From positions 24,628,001-24,692,000 of the forward strand of contig NC_080581.1 in assembly GCF_029962835.1 (NCBI RefSeq): a stretch of DNA of 64,000 nt, read 5' to 3'. This DNA is from Magnolia sinica (lineage: Eukaryota > Streptophyta > Magnoliopsida > Magnoliales > Magnoliaceae). The translations under genes and the position numbers were made by a program. The notes below the pieces were generated by a model. It was not told the origin of the DNA, searched no databases, and was given only the letters and a program-made list of their open reading frames with translations. Below, in pieces: positions 10,461-22,509 of the stretch (its first letter is position 1; the number at the start of each line of letters is the position of its first letter).

Positions 10461-11927
10461 AGAATGCAAGTTCTATGAATGCATGATTAATCTCATCTAT
10501 TATTTTTTCAATTTGCAAGCAGCCAATTTAGAAAAGCTCAAATGACACTATGGGGGGCTCGTCATCCAGCATAGGCCGACAGCTCGAGCATGGTATCCCA
10601 TTCCACCATCCCCAACTCATGAGATTTGATCATTAGGATGTTTAATGACATCCTCCTCAACCAGTGGCCAATCACAATCTATCAATGAGACTTGTCATCG
10701 CATGGTCACACAAAATAATCTATCGAGCCGCCTAAGGCAAATATGTAATAATCAGGGTCGCGAGGGGCAAATATCAAGTAGGAAAAAGGCCACATAGGCA
10801 CAACAATCCATGCATGGTAAGCGCACATCAACGTTTCATTTCATCCATCAATCAAAGCAGTCACTAGGTGAGGGTCCATTATAATCACAATCAGTAAAGT
10901 TACATCTCAAGTCTAGGTGTACATACATAAGTGGAGTTTTCCATTGATAGATGTAGCAGTTCAAGTTCTTCAAGCAATTTATAAATAATCCATAAACATG
11001 AAAGATACACAAGTACAACATATGGATATTCATATGAACTAAGTGTTGAGCATATGATTGATAAACAAATTCAATATCTAACACAAGTTATCATGATTTA
11101 GAGAAATCAATTATCAGTTGAAATAAAATGAACTATTACTTAAACTAACAAGGAAGAGGAAAGCTCAAGGGGGAAGATTCATCACCTTATGTGTTAACTC
11201 GCCTTCTAATGTCACGAGGAAGTGCGCACGGCCTTAGAATCTTCCTAAAATGGACTTAACTCGACTTGCTCTCAGCTCGAACAGCGTGAAACTGAGAATG
11301 CAATATAAGGCTACATTTCTGTTGAGATTTTAGAAAACCATCTAACCAACCAAGGATTCTAATTAGATCTCCAAGGCAAGGTTTGAGAGAAAAATGTACC
11401 CAATTTGTTTAACTTGACATCACTCAACCCAACTTGACTCTAACCGAGTCAACCCAACTCCCTCTCTCTTTCTCTCTTTTCCTTTCAACTTGCAACGTCT
11501 AGCAACTTGTCTGGACTTAACAAGACTTGACTCGCAAAACTCAGCCCAACGACAGTTTCAGCCGAGTCGACTCACTCATTATCTCTCTCTCTCTTCTCCT
11601 TCTTCATGTTCTTTTCTTCTTTCTGTTTTTCCTGGGATGACCTGGACCGAACCAAGCCCAAGCCTAACCTGACCTAACTGGACTCGGATCTAGACCCGAT
11701 AGCCATTGCCTTGGCAGTGACTCAACTCGACAATAGCCCATGAGTTGGGCAGAGTCGATGTTGCACATGCACACACTCCCTCTCCTACCTCATTCCTATC
11801 ACTCTCTCTCTCTCTCCCCTCTCTCCTTTCTTCCTTCCCCTTTTCTTTTGCTGGAACTCCATCAATGACTGGAGTAGACCCAAATGAAGCTCAACCTGGC
11901 TAGCTTGACTTGAACTCGAACCTAGTG

Positions 11928-11929
<2 letters not shown>

Positions 11930-11982
<53 letters not shown>
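11930..11982. repeat. (CT)n microsatellite
   Basis: About 26 uninterrupted CT units inside the Gypsy LTR. The open frame through it is low complexity, not a gene. Confidence 0.9.
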
Positions 11983-11986
<4 letters not shown>

Positions 11987-14353
11987 ACCTATGCTTTGCT
12001 GGGATCCAGCAGGGCCTCTAGTTTACACCACGACTGCAACTCACTCGACCCATGAGTTGCACCCGAGCGCCATAAAACTCAGATGGGTGTGTCCAGATTT
12101 ACTTGTTGACCCCCTCAAGACCACCCATTAGAGTATTAGAGTCGAGTTTAGACTCAGCCCCAATGCATCCACTCGACCCGTGACTCAGCCTGACTCGAGC
12201 GAAAATGAGGCATTGCACAACAAGTGGCAGTGATCAGCAGCTCGTCTTCTTGTCTTTCTCCCTCTCCCTCTCTTTTCTTTTCTCTCTCTCCCTCTCTCTC
12301 TCTCTGTATCTTTCTCAGAATCAGGGCTACTGGCCACTCCAACTTAGCTCGAATTGAATTGTCCAGCGAGACTCGGTGTGGAGCAGTCCCACACTTGCAC
12401 CGAGTTTCACTCCCCCTCTATTCTCTCTCGGTTTCTCTCCTTCCTTTTGCTAGATTTTTTAGTGGGGATCCTGAGATAAAAGCAACTCTTGTAAAGGCCT
12501 AGGGTTGGTTTTTTGAATCGCATCCAGTGGCCATTATTTCATACTGTAGTGACTCTAACAGTGTGGTTAAACCCGCTATTTCTATATGCATGGTGTTAAT
12601 CTAGCACGTGAGATTGATTCCCACCATCACGGCCCATCGAATGAGCGTTCTTGATCATAAAATGGGGCCCACACCATCATGGTGGGTTTCACAGCTGGAT
12701 GGGGGAGATGAAGTGGCTGTTAATGGCCAATCTCCATTCATGGCCTATCAGGGTGATTTGGACCATTTGGATGGGTCAGATGGGACCATTGATCAATGTG
12801 GGGTCCACTTTCCTTGTCCCATTTCGTCTGAGTGTAGTAACTCATGAGATATTCCGCCGTAGCTTCTCTTCTCGCGTGGAGGGAGATTTTCTCAGGGAGG
12901 AAGGCTAGGGTCGTTGCTACCCTAGCATGGATGGCTGAGATCATTTATGGAGCTTAGTCGAAGGGCTTAGATTGCGCCGGCGCAGTTTTCCCGAAAAGGA
13001 AGGCTCCCGACCACCTTTTGTCGTTAACAGGGTGTCTCCACTTCCTTGGCATTGGGCGAAGTGCGAGGATTTGTTCCTGGAATGATGGCTAGGATTACGA
13101 GATGTCATCGCACGCGAATTGCCAAGCTGGCGTGAGGTCGGACGTGATTTTCATTTTTAAAAATTCTTATCGTACCTAACACTCCACTTGCGCATGTGCA
13201 CGTACGTGTGTATCATCAAGTGAGCAACACCTATTACTGGTCAGATCCTCAGTCCAAGCACGATGAACAACCCAGATGGCAGAGGTGAGTTGCTGTGGTG
13301 GGCCACGATCAACGAGAACGGGCTTGCTCGTTCAAACATGGTCGGGCGGGAAGGAGAGAAAAATCTCTTTTTTTGAGATTCAACGGGTCAGCATCCGGTT
13401 TGACCGTGCTAGCAGTCTAGTGCACTATGGGTGCACATGCACTTTATGCACATTCAGTTAGGGTGGGGTCCATGGCGGTGTTCAGGTGAAATCCACTCCA
13501 TCCATCAGGTTCCTCTGGTTCAAAATGGGGGTTTGACAAAGGATGAAGCAGATCCAAGGCTCGAGTGGGCCATATCAAGGGAGTTGTGGTCTTTAAGTGT
13601 CTATTTCCATTGATCTGATGGTCAAATCGTCATACTGTCAAAAATCAACAATCTAAAGGAGTCCTACTCTTCTTTAGAGGGATATTAGCGATGCATTTTT
13701 TATTTTTGACGGTCTAGATTAGCCTTCAAACCTACTTCAAGAGTCCATTGATGATTACAGTAATGATTATGATAGTCCAGGTGACACTTACGATATTTTT
13801 CTTATTATTAAGATATCATTAGCAATGTTATTGTCAATATTCTTATTAAGATAATTATTTTATTTACATATTTTATCATGCATCCAATGATTAGGTCATT
13901 AATAAATAATTTATATCTATTTGTGTTTGATAAATGCCTATCATCTCTCGGGGTCTAATGGTTGGTATTGTGATCCCTGGTTCGATTGTACACTGTTATG
14001 ATGTGAATTGGTTAAATGGTGGATCTTGATGATCTGATACTCAAGATTGATAACGTATGGTTCAATTTGTCTAATAGGGCAGGGTTTAGACCTTTATTAC
14101 CCTTGAGATCCTAGCAACACAATGTTCTTGAAGATAAATGTCAATTTCGTGATGAGATGATTTTTTTCCCTCGAGACTCAATGGCCAGATGACTTGATAT
14201 ATGAATCAAGGTTGTACTAGGCAGTTGAGATGAATAGATTGAGAATCACTATATGACGTTATGTAAGGTAAGTTGCGTATGTACCCACACACGTGTAAAC
14301 TAATTTAGATCTTCATGGTAACACCCGAGTACTGAAAAGTACAGGGTGATACA

Positions 14354-15330
14354 AGATTCCAACACTAAATGCAATATTAGGTCTACTAGCAGTTAAATAC
14401 AGAAGACTATCATTCATACTGTGATATAATTAAGAGTCTACACTTTTCCCTGATTCATCTTTTAAGAGTTTAAGAATCGTACTCATCGAAATATTGAAAT
14501 TCTTACCATTTTCAAAACCAAACCTTTTTACAAGGTTCAAAGCATATTTGGTCTGTAAGATGAACATACCATCTTCAAGCTGCTTGACTTATAATCCAAG
14601 GAAATAGTTTAGTTCTCCGACCATACTCATTTCAAACTTAGATTTCATGATATCTGCAAACTCATTAGATAAATTGGCACACGTAGATCCATAGATAATA
14701 TCATCAACATAGATTTAAACAATTAGGATATTATCATTATATTTTTTGACAAATAGGATTTTGTTAACACTACCCATAACAAAATTATTACTAAGTAAGA
14801 ATTTAGTCAACTTTTCATACCACACTCTGGGAGCTTGTTTTAAACCATAAAAAGCCTTTTTAAGATGGTAAATATGATCGGGAAGTTTGGGATCTTCACA
14901 ACCCTTTGGTTGTTAACATAGACTTCCTTATTTAAATCACCATGTAGAATCACCATGTAGAAAAGCACTTTTTACATCTATTTATTAAATTTTAAATTTT
15001 TTATGTCATGCAATGGAAATAAATAATCTGATTGATTCAAAACGCGCAACTAGCGTAAAATTTTCATCGTAATTAATACCTTCTATCTGAGTATAACCTT
15101 GTACAATCAATCGTGCCTTATTTCTGATAATGTTCCCTATTTCATCAGTTTTATTTTTAAAAATTCACTTGGTTCCAATCACATGTTTGTCAGTAGATCT
15201 GAAAACCAAATATCATACATCATTTCTAATAAATTGATTTAATTAATCTTGCATGACATTTATCCAACTTTCATCAGCGAGAGCTTCATTTACATTACCC
15301 AGTTCAATTTGGAAAGTAAAGAAAACATGA
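14354..15330 (-). pseudogene. Copia-1 reverse transcriptase fragment
   Basis: The minus-strand translation shows the YVDD catalytic box (14700-14711) followed by IIYGST. Upstream is a GLKQ-type segment near 14840-14820. Downstream, 'LLYLTASRP' near 14410-14380 marks the linker to RNase H. A stop lies three codons before YVDD ('taa' read from 'tta' at about 14714), with others elsewhere. This is decayed polymerase of the retrotransposon, not a host gene. It is cut at 14354. Confidence 0.85.
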
Positions 15331-15539
15331 TTACATATTTTTTTAAGTTGTCTTCTTGTCTAAACGCATTGTGAGGGTTACCAAGTATTTGATTAGTCGG
15401 ATGGTCTTTGACTAACCTTAACTCAATATTGTCAGACTGGGAGTGATTGATTGATCATCATTATCTTGGTTAAGACTGGGTGTGATCAATTGATCATCTA
15501 TCACAACATTTATAGATTCTTGTATAGCCATAGTTCTTT

Positions 15540-16310
15540 TGTTAAGAACATGGTATGCCCGACTATTTATGTCATAACCTAGAAATATTCACTCATCGCT
15601 TTTGGTTTTAAATTTTCTCAAGTTCTCACGGTCACATAAAATAAAGTATTTTCTTCCAAAAGTTCAAAAATATTTAACGGTGGACTTTTTGTTAAACCAT
15701 ATTTTATAAGCTATTTTATTTTTAGTTTTTCTTATATACACACGATTAATTACATAACATGCAGTACTAACTGTTTCAGCCCATAAACTTTTAGGTAGGT
15801 TCATGTTATTTAACATTACACTAGCCATTTCTTGTAGAATTCAATTCTTTCTTTCAGCAACCCCATTTTGATGAGGTGTTTTTGGAGCAGAAAATTCATG
15901 TAATATACCATGATCATTGCAGTATTTATCAAAATTTCTATTTTCAAATTTGGTATAGTGATCACTTCTAATTCTGACCACAGATCACTCTTTTTCGGTT
16001 TGGATACGTTTCATAAGTTTCCTGACTTCATCAAGAATATCTAATTTTTCTCTTAGAAAGGCTACCTAAAGTATCTAGTGTAGTCATCAACTACCACTAG
16101 AAAATATTTCTTTCCACCTCTATTTTCCATTCTAGTTGATCCGACTAAATCCATATGGTGAAGTTCAAGAGGTCTAGCTTTGGCTAAGGAGTTCACTTTC
16201 TTGAGACTACTCCTAGCTTGCTTACCTATTTGACATGCGCCACAAAAATTTTCTATCTTTTTCAGTTTGGGTAGGCAAGGTAAGTGATCTCTTTTGCTCA
16301 ATTTATATAA
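15540..16310 (-). pseudogene. Copia-1 integrase fragment
   Basis: Minus-strand frame 16301-16062 contains the zinc-binding end of integrase (CGACQIGK near 16228-16205) and the first catalytic-core strand ending 'VVVDDYTRYF' (16091-16062), including the HMDLVG segment. Frames further left, with shifts, continue to the integrase C-terminal region near 15600-15540. The DNA-strand transfer function is lost through stops and frameshifts. Confidence 0.8.
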
Positions 16311-16509
16311 ATCTTTATAATTTACATTTCCAAGATATTGATGTCATAGATCAGTCTCTATTTGGACCATGTAACAAGAATGGTTTGTTGAGCAAGAGTT
16401 ATCAATTATATAGAAATTTTCAGACGTTCCGCGACCATTTAATATTACATTTGCTTTCTCATTTATTATCTCACATCCATGATCTAAAAATTTTACTCTA
16501 TGTTTATTA

Positions 16510-16989
16510 TTACAGCGAGCCACCATTTATTTGATTGATGTTTGAGAGTATAGCCTTATCACTTGTCATGTGTCTCGAACATCCACTATCTAGGTACCAT
16601 CTTGAATGACTACTTGCTTTGAAAGCTGTGTGGATTATAAGACACTTAACCTTTATAACCCATTTCATTACGGTTCTAGGTTTAGGAGGATCTCTTGCTT
16701 TACGCTGTGTTTGGGAGTTAGGATTTCTCTTTTTTCTATATACTCCACTCTTATCAAAATTGGATTTCAATAGCTCTTTAAGCAAGTCCACTATTTTATT
16801 AACTAAAGAAGGATTTTTTTTATTATTCCTTTGATGTTGGTAGTTGGCACTATTTTTCATATTAGAGGCTTGAAAAGGTCTCGAATTTTTGAAGTCATTC
16901 ATTTTATAGTTGGAATCTTTTAGAGTCTCTGCTTTAGAGTTTGAGGATTCTCCTTTTACAAAGGTAGGAGCATAATCCTTAGATTTCAA
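16510..16989 (-). pseudogene. Copia-1 protease region
   Basis: The minus-strand frame has a lysine/asparagine-rich linker and then WYLDSGCSRHMTSD, the aspartic protease active site (DSG at 16582-16590). In the family this protease cuts the gag-pol polyprotein. The frame ends at 16510 and integrase resumes in another frame. Confidence 0.8.
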
Positions 16990-17079
16990 AGAGTTATTTT
17001 TAATATAACCCAGTCTAGACTCATCACCACACTCGCCTAGATGAGGTTAATAATTTTTCAAGTTTCTAATCACCAAGGG

Positions 17080-18412
17080 TATATTTTCAATTATCCTTTG
17101 AACTCTGAAGAGAGGAAGCTTCAAGTTTTAGTTTCTGATTTTTGAATTTAAGTTTTTGCAATTCATAATACTTAAAACTCAAATCTAACTTAGTCTTTTC
17201 AAAACAATCGCATAATTTTCTTTTTGAATTTTCAATTTGGCTGCAATTTTACAACTTTCTCTGTATAGGGCATCATATGCATCTTGAAGATCATCTCCAT
17301 TTTCACAGTCACTTCTTGGAGTTTCATAAGCAAATATATCATAGTTATCTGAAGAAGTGATTCTGGCTATAGTCATAAAGGCTTTCAAATTGTTTGCATT
17401 TTCCTGGTTTGATTCATCAATTTCAGAATTAGTTTCAGATTCTGATGATTCATCCAAAGTAGCTATCATGCATTTTCTTTTAGATTTATCCTTTTTAGGA
17501 CATTTAGAAGCTAAATGCCAATATTCAGAACAATTGAAATGGTGGGCGTCTTTTGTTTTAGATTTCCAAAAATTTGATTTTCCTTTTCTTTTATCAAAGG
17601 ATTTTTGAAAATATGTTCTTTTCTTATTTTTAAAAATTCTATAAAATTTCTTTGCTAACATATCTATATCATCTTCATTTTCTTCAAAATTAAAATTTAC
17701 ATTAGATTCCTTTAAATTAGATTTAGATGATTTAAGAGCAATGGACTTAATTTTAGGAGCTTTGAAATTCAGCTCATAAGTTTATAGAGAACCAACTAAC
17801 TCCTCAACTTTCATAATATTTATATTCCTTAATTCTTGTATAGCAGTAACCTTTGAGTTAAACCTATCAAGAAGTGATCGTAATATTTTTACACAAACCT
17901 TGCTTTTAGGGATTTTATCTCTAAGACCCTACATGGAATTTACTATGTCATTTAGTTTCGCATAGAAGTCCATAAAAGACTTATTTTCTTCCATCCGAAT
18001 TTCCTCAAATTTGGTTGTGAGGACTTGGATTTTAGATTTTTTTGACTATATTAGTTCCTCCATGTGTCATTTCGAGAATATCTCAAGCTTGTTTAGCTGT
18101 ATTGCATGAAATGATACTTTTAAATTCATCTGGCAATAGAGCACAAGTTATTGCATTTAAGGCTTTTACATTTGCACTGCTTTCACTTTTTTGAAAAGTA
18201 GTCCAAAAATTGTATGCGGTTTCTTTCATAGATACGGTTCCATCATCGACTACTATTTACATCATATGAAGGATCTATTTAGTTACAGTAGCTTGCCACA
18301 CACTTTCATCCATGGATTTGAGAAAAAACTTCATCCTGGCTTTCCAATATGAATAATTAAAGCCATCAAAGGAAGGTGGCCTAGTAATGGATAGGTTTTC
18401 AAAATTTGACAT
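17080..18412 (-). pseudogene. Copia-1 gag
   Basis: The ATG at 18412 (minus) opens MSNFENLSITRPPSFDG, the N-terminus typical of Copia gag, followed by the YWKARM segment. Stops interrupt the middle. Frame 17661-17185 contains the nucleocapsid knuckle region (17541-17500) with HFNC in place of CFNC, so the first zinc cysteine is histidine while the later C, H and C remain. An acidic/serine-rich tail follows. The start is supported by its position 56 bases after the primer site. Confidence 0.85.
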
Positions 18413-18467
18413 AATGTAGTTGTGGATCTAGCTCAAGGAAGTAAATCCAAAAATAAAAAGAGCAACC

Positions 18468-18480
18468 CTCTTTGATACCA
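18468..18480 (-). promoter_or_regulatory. Copia-1 primer-binding site
   Basis: The minus strand reads TGGTATCAAAGAG two bases after the LTR end (CA at 18484-18483), matching the initiator-methionine tRNA primer site of plant Copia elements (TGGTATCAGAGC type). Confidence 0.85.
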
Positions 18481-18482
18481 TT

Positions 18483-18658
18483 TGAAATGGAGAGCTAGCG
18501 ATGTCCTAGGGGCAGTGAATAGGGCAATGCCAAATAATCAAAATAAATGTGGAATATGTAAAAATTACAAAAATCTCAATCACTTGAGTATTAAGACCTT
18601 GATTCCAAATAATTCGTAGGATAACCTTCACCTAAAATTTTAAGTAGGACAACCTTAT
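18483..18658 (-). mobile_element. Copia-1 5' LTR, first piece
   Basis: The plus-strand start is TGAAATGGAGAGC after the primer site. It resembles the start of the Copia-2 LTR ('gtcctaggggcagtgaatag' against 'cgtcctagaggg...gtgaatagg') and is broken at 18658 by Copia-2. It resumes at 41504. Confidence 0.85.
18654..18658. repeat. Target duplication of Copia-2, left (CTTAT)
   Basis: CTTAT directly precedes the LTR start TGAAAAGG at 18659. The same five bases follow the right LTR end at 41499-41503. This fixes both ends of Copia-2 and shows that it entered the Copia-1 LTR. Confidence 0.9.
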
Positions 18659-20485
18659 TGAAAAGGCTGAGCTACACGTCCTAGAGGGGAGGTGAATAGG
18701 ACTATACCAAATTAAAAATAAATACGAAATACAAAGATAGATAACTCAATCAAATAATGAAATTGCACAAGTAAATAGCAACCTCAAATGTACTAGTCTT
18801 GAGAGGTTGATATAAACTTAGTTTTAAGGATAACCTAACACCAAAAACCAAAGGCTTATAGCAGGACAACCTTACTAGAATGTTCGTAAGTATCAAAAAC
18901 TCAAACAAATAAAGAGGCAAAGGAAATAAACTAAATTATTACAACATTCACCATAAGTGCATAAAGTAAATTACACCATTCACCATAAATGCATAAAGTA
19001 AATTACAACATTCACACACATAAACAAATCCAATCATCCACCACAACTTCAAGAATTATAGTGGTTCATTTATGTGTACACTAACTATTTGAAAAACAGC
19101 CACACAACTACTCCACTCCCAATATCCACACCCATAGGATATTGGCTTTCACTATGAAAAAGGTTTCTAAGGTTCACCTTAAAACCTTCACAATTGTGTC
19201 TTTAGATGGGCTTACACAATTACAAAAACCTCACACTTTGAGATTTTCTAGATTACCTCAGACAAAACCATAATGAGATTTTTTGGCACAACCTCACAAA
19301 CTACAAAAGATACACAAAGAATAAATGGTACTTATCTGGAAAATTCTCCTTCTGAAGAAGCCCAGTAAAACCAATTCGATGTAGATGAAGATGTTCAATG
19401 TCAAGTCTCACAAATGAAAGGTTCTAGATCTAAATGATTTTTAGATTAATTCAGCTTGGGCTAGCTTGATTTGATTTTGATCTCAAAGAGGGTAAAATCG
19501 CAATTCCCTTCTTTAATGAAATTGTGTTGAATGGATATCACAAAATCAAATGCAAAAAGTTATTTTAAGAGAATTTAAAATGAACATAATATAGCTTAAC
19601 AAATGTAGGAACTTATCTCTCAAAGTGATGGCTTGATATTGCTTGGAATGAATGAAAAACTCTAAGATTCGTCCTCAATTTATAAGTGAAAATATTGTTC
19701 TCTCGACTTGTCTAAGGGTCGGTTCGACTGGTTGAAGGACCAACCAAATTTCTAAAATCCTGATGCGATAAAATAAGGTTGTTACTCAAAAAGTCGAGTG
19801 GCTTGCTCGACTGGTCGAGTGGGACCAAAAAACTTTGATGGACTTTGAGTAGAGCCTGCACAACTGGTCAAGCACTATTCACTCAACGGGTCGAGCAGTT
19901 TTCACAACTGGTCGAGGGTCTAATAGAAAATTCTGAAAATTCACAACAAACCTTAGATTGGTCGAGAAACTCCTAGATTGGTCGAGCCAAAGCTTAGACT
20001 AGTCGAATAAAGACTAGGTCTAGTCGAGGAAATGACTTACAAACTTATGAAATGACCCATATAGGATATGCAATGAATATGACCTAACCTATGGTTAATC
20101 TAAGGTCATCCATACCTTGTTTGTGAGATTGAATAATTGAAACATCGTTCGCTCTGCTAATTCATACACTTGAAATACTTGAAGCTTGTCTTCAAATCTT
20201 GAACTTGAGCTTGAGTAAAGACTTGAGTTCTTGAGTCTTTAAAGTACTGAACTCGGAGATTAAACTTGAACTTGAGCCTTGAACTTGTACTTGAGCTTGA
20301 AATCTTGAACTTCGATAACGCTTCTTCAACTTGAATACATAAAGAAGTTCGACGAAGACTTGGACAACTTTAAAACGCAAGAAGTTGGTCTATTCATCTC
20401 ATCAATACATGATATAAATTCTAAATGATTTGGCACAACAAAATTTGACACCACTGGGTGCTAGATTTACAATATAACATTTATA
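18659..20485 (-). mobile_element. Copia-2 3' LTR
   Basis: Aligned throughout with 39685-41498. The plus-strand left end is TGAAAAGGCTGAGC. The right end reads 'catttata' where the partner has 'tatttaca', so the terminal TG of the LTR (minus sense) has mutated to TA. A TATA box is at 19684-19678 (minus). Confidence 0.9.
19700..20025 (-). promoter_or_regulatory. CTCGAC-NN-GTCGAG cluster upstream of TATA box
   Basis: About ten copies or near-copies of the imperfect palindrome CTCGAC-(TG/TA)-GTCGAG lie here in the 3' LTR. In transcription direction they end ~16 bases before TATAAAT (19684-19678). The same arrangement recurs in 40705-41065 (5' LTR) and 690-1065. The position fits a U3 enhancer; the function is inference. 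Confidence 0.6.
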
Positions 20486-20500
20486 ATCTCCCCCTTTGTC
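20486..20500 (-). promoter_or_regulatory. Copia-2 polypurine tract
   Basis: The minus strand reads GACAAAGGGGGAGAT directly before the 3' LTR. This is the usual plus-strand DNA priming site of LTR elements and confirms the orientation. Confidence 0.85.
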
Positions 20501-20962
20501 AAATTTGTGACAAAACCAAATAAAGAATCATGCACCAGTTACCATAAAAAAAAGAATCATGCACGATAAAGAATCATGCACGACATGTGCAACAAATACT
20601 CTCCCCCTTAATCCATTACTCCCCCTCAATCCAGGCGAGGTGATATGTAGAACCTGTATACATCAAATACATGACCAATCCAAAAAATACACCATATCTA
20701 CAATCACACATCCCCAATTATCATAAAGCATTAAAATCATGCCACAATTTCTCTCCCTTTTTGTCACAATATTACAAAGGAAAGAAATACAAACTGATGA
20801 TATAGCAAAGAGATATGAAAAGTATAAGAAATAAGAGAATAAATAACATAAACATGATCAACAAAATATATTCATGAAATATAAAGTCATGTTCAAATGC
20901 CCAAATACTATCCAAGCGCAAATAAAAGTTAAAAGTTAATACATGCCCAAAACAAACAAAGT

Positions 20963-22089
20963 CTAATCAGAACCAAAAGGAGCAGGGATAGAAGGATCAA
21001 TCTGATGTAATCCCTTGTTAATGCATCTAAGGTATTTGCGCATATATTTGAATTGAGTCTCTTGGGATACATACAAATCTTCCACCTTTTCCTTTAGGGT
21101 TCTCAACCGCTCATCAAAATCAGAAGGCTGAAAATCAGGATCAGCCTCAGAATCAGATTCTAACTCATTAAATAAATCATTTATGTTTACATCATCAGGA
21201 GGTAAAACATCTTCCTCTCCAGCTTCTTCAGCAGCTCCTACATCATCCCTATTAACTTGGCGGGGTACCAACCTCAGATTCATCTTGTTAATGTTAGAAT
21301 TGTTGAAGGGTAGGTGAGAAATAGGAGCTTCTCCAACAGGCATAACCACAAGACTATGAATAGCTAGCATGGTCATCAAATATGCAAAGGGAATAACACT
21401 ATGGCTAGGATGGAGACAAAACTGAATAATGATATAACAAATAAGAGAAGGAAGACATATTTGAACACCAGAAACAACTGAGTGAATTGTGCGAGCCATG
21501 GAAGAAGTTAACTCAGTTATGTTACCAGATCGAGGATACACATTAGAAATGAAACTACGATGAAGAATCCTGTATCTGGGTAACATATTTTTGGAACTGA
21601 GCACAATACCAGAGTTTAATTCCGCATTCATGTTGCATAATACTCTAGTTAGCATACATTTTTCAGATTCAGATGGTCTCGCAACTAATGTAGAGATAGG
21701 TATTCCTTTATCATTCACATGAATATCCATCAAACCAGATATCAAGTGATAGTCAACCTCAACTGGACCTTGTCTAGTGTCATAGTGAAAGTTAAATTTT
21801 CAACAGAAAAGTCACTTATACAAGCAAACATGTCCTATGCAATAGACCGGTATACAGGACCACCCCAATTCAATATGTTAGCCCAACCTATAGCTTCAAG
21901 GAGGGGAACAATATTAAAAGGACTTAAATGATTGGAGTTAACTGTCTGCTCAACAATTACATTGTGGAGATGAATATCCCGCACATATTCGGGATCCTCT
22001 TCGAGTGGTTAAAGAGTACACACCGTAATCGGTGTGGAACGGGAAGAAAAGGGACAATGAGAGGATCTATTCTTGTATTTACTCTCCAT
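20963..22089 (-). pseudogene. Extra reading frame between pol and 3' LTR of Copia-2
   Basis: A minus-strand frame starts at ATG 22089 (MESKYKNRSSHC), about 400 bases after the end of RNase H. It continues, with two stops and one frameshift near 21750, to a stop at 20963; about 375 codons in all. The longest open part (21745-20963, 260 codons) holds VNDKGIPISTL, a hydrophobic stretch near ICLPSLICYIIIQF, then an acidic segment (ELESDSEADPDFQ) and a possible short coiled coil near the end. The pattern (GWANIL, GPVYRSIA, then GIP) resembles the 'putative plant transposon protein' domain found in extra frames of several plant LTR elements; that match is from memory. SIRE-type elements carry an env-like frame at this place. 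Its role is unknown and this copy is dead. Confidence 0.65.
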
Positions 22090-22274
22090 TACACAATGTA
22101 AAAAACGAATACAAGAAAGGAATGGAGGGTTTCTCCCAAATCATATTTTAAGCTAGAAAACCAAAGAAACCACAAGAAAACTATAAATAAACTTCAAAAT
22201 CAAGGAAATAGAAGTGCAAAGATCATAAATCCAAAAGGAAAATGGAAAAAATGCACTAACCAAGTAGCAATCGA

Positions 22275-22445
22275 AGGTGGGTTCGACCGGTCGTGGAAGG
22301 GTTTGTTGGAGAAGAGAGAAATGAAGAAAAAATTACTTTTTGCACATTTAAAACCTCCAAACCCGAGCTACTTGATTGGTCAAGTATATACTCGACTGGT
22401 TGTGCCACGACTGGTCAAATGTGTACTCGACTGGTCGTGCAACCT
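22275..22445 (-). promoter_or_regulatory. Internal CTCGAC-GTCGAG cluster before the extra frame
   Basis: Five near-copies of the LTR motif (for example 'actcgactggtcgtgc' at 22424-22439 and 'ttcgaccggtcgtgg' near 22282) lie between the end of pol and the extra reading frame. A TATA-like 'ttttaaatgtgc' (22355-22344, minus) follows the main cluster in transcription direction, the same layout as in the LTR. A second, internal promoter is possible but unproven. Confidence 0.4.
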
Positions 22446-22509
22446 TAAAAATTTTCATTTTTCCACAAATTTTTTGATTTAAACATTAAAAAAAACATGC
22501 AATATCGTA

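Larger units (their letters stand above)
9571..14353 (-). mobile_element. Long Gypsy LTR, minus strand
   Basis: Read from 14353 leftward, this begins TGTATCACCCTGTAC, then the 'ggtgttacc atgaag' type block. It is followed by CT/GA-rich leader blocks (12240-11570), a 'cttcccccttgagctttcc' block (11188-11165) and 'cagtgtgaattcctctcaag' with 'tacaggtagcgcagg' (near 9640-9575). The same landmarks occur in the same order in the solo LTR at 33178-39231. The left terminus is not clearly seen; similarity to that LTR ends near 9571. No gag, pol or primer site is inside. Several short frames (9931-10281, 11490-11672, 11910-12131, 12224-12502) are repeat read-through. Its right end abuts truncated Copia-1. 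Confidence 0.7.
14354..18482 (-). mobile_element. Copia-1 internal region, truncated
   Basis: On the minus strand it reads primer site, gag, protease, integrase, reverse transcriptase in Copia order. The element stops within the RT/RNase H linker at 14354, directly against the terminus of the Gypsy LTR. RNase H, polypurine tract and 3' LTR were not found on the other side, so they were deleted. All frames carry stops or frameshifts. The 5' LTR is in two pieces, 18483-18658 and 41504-42105, split by Copia-2. Confidence 0.85.

Noticed and set aside
11910..12502. Serine/leucine-rich frames
   Set aside because: Translated CT and CTCTC tracts inside a Gypsy LTR.
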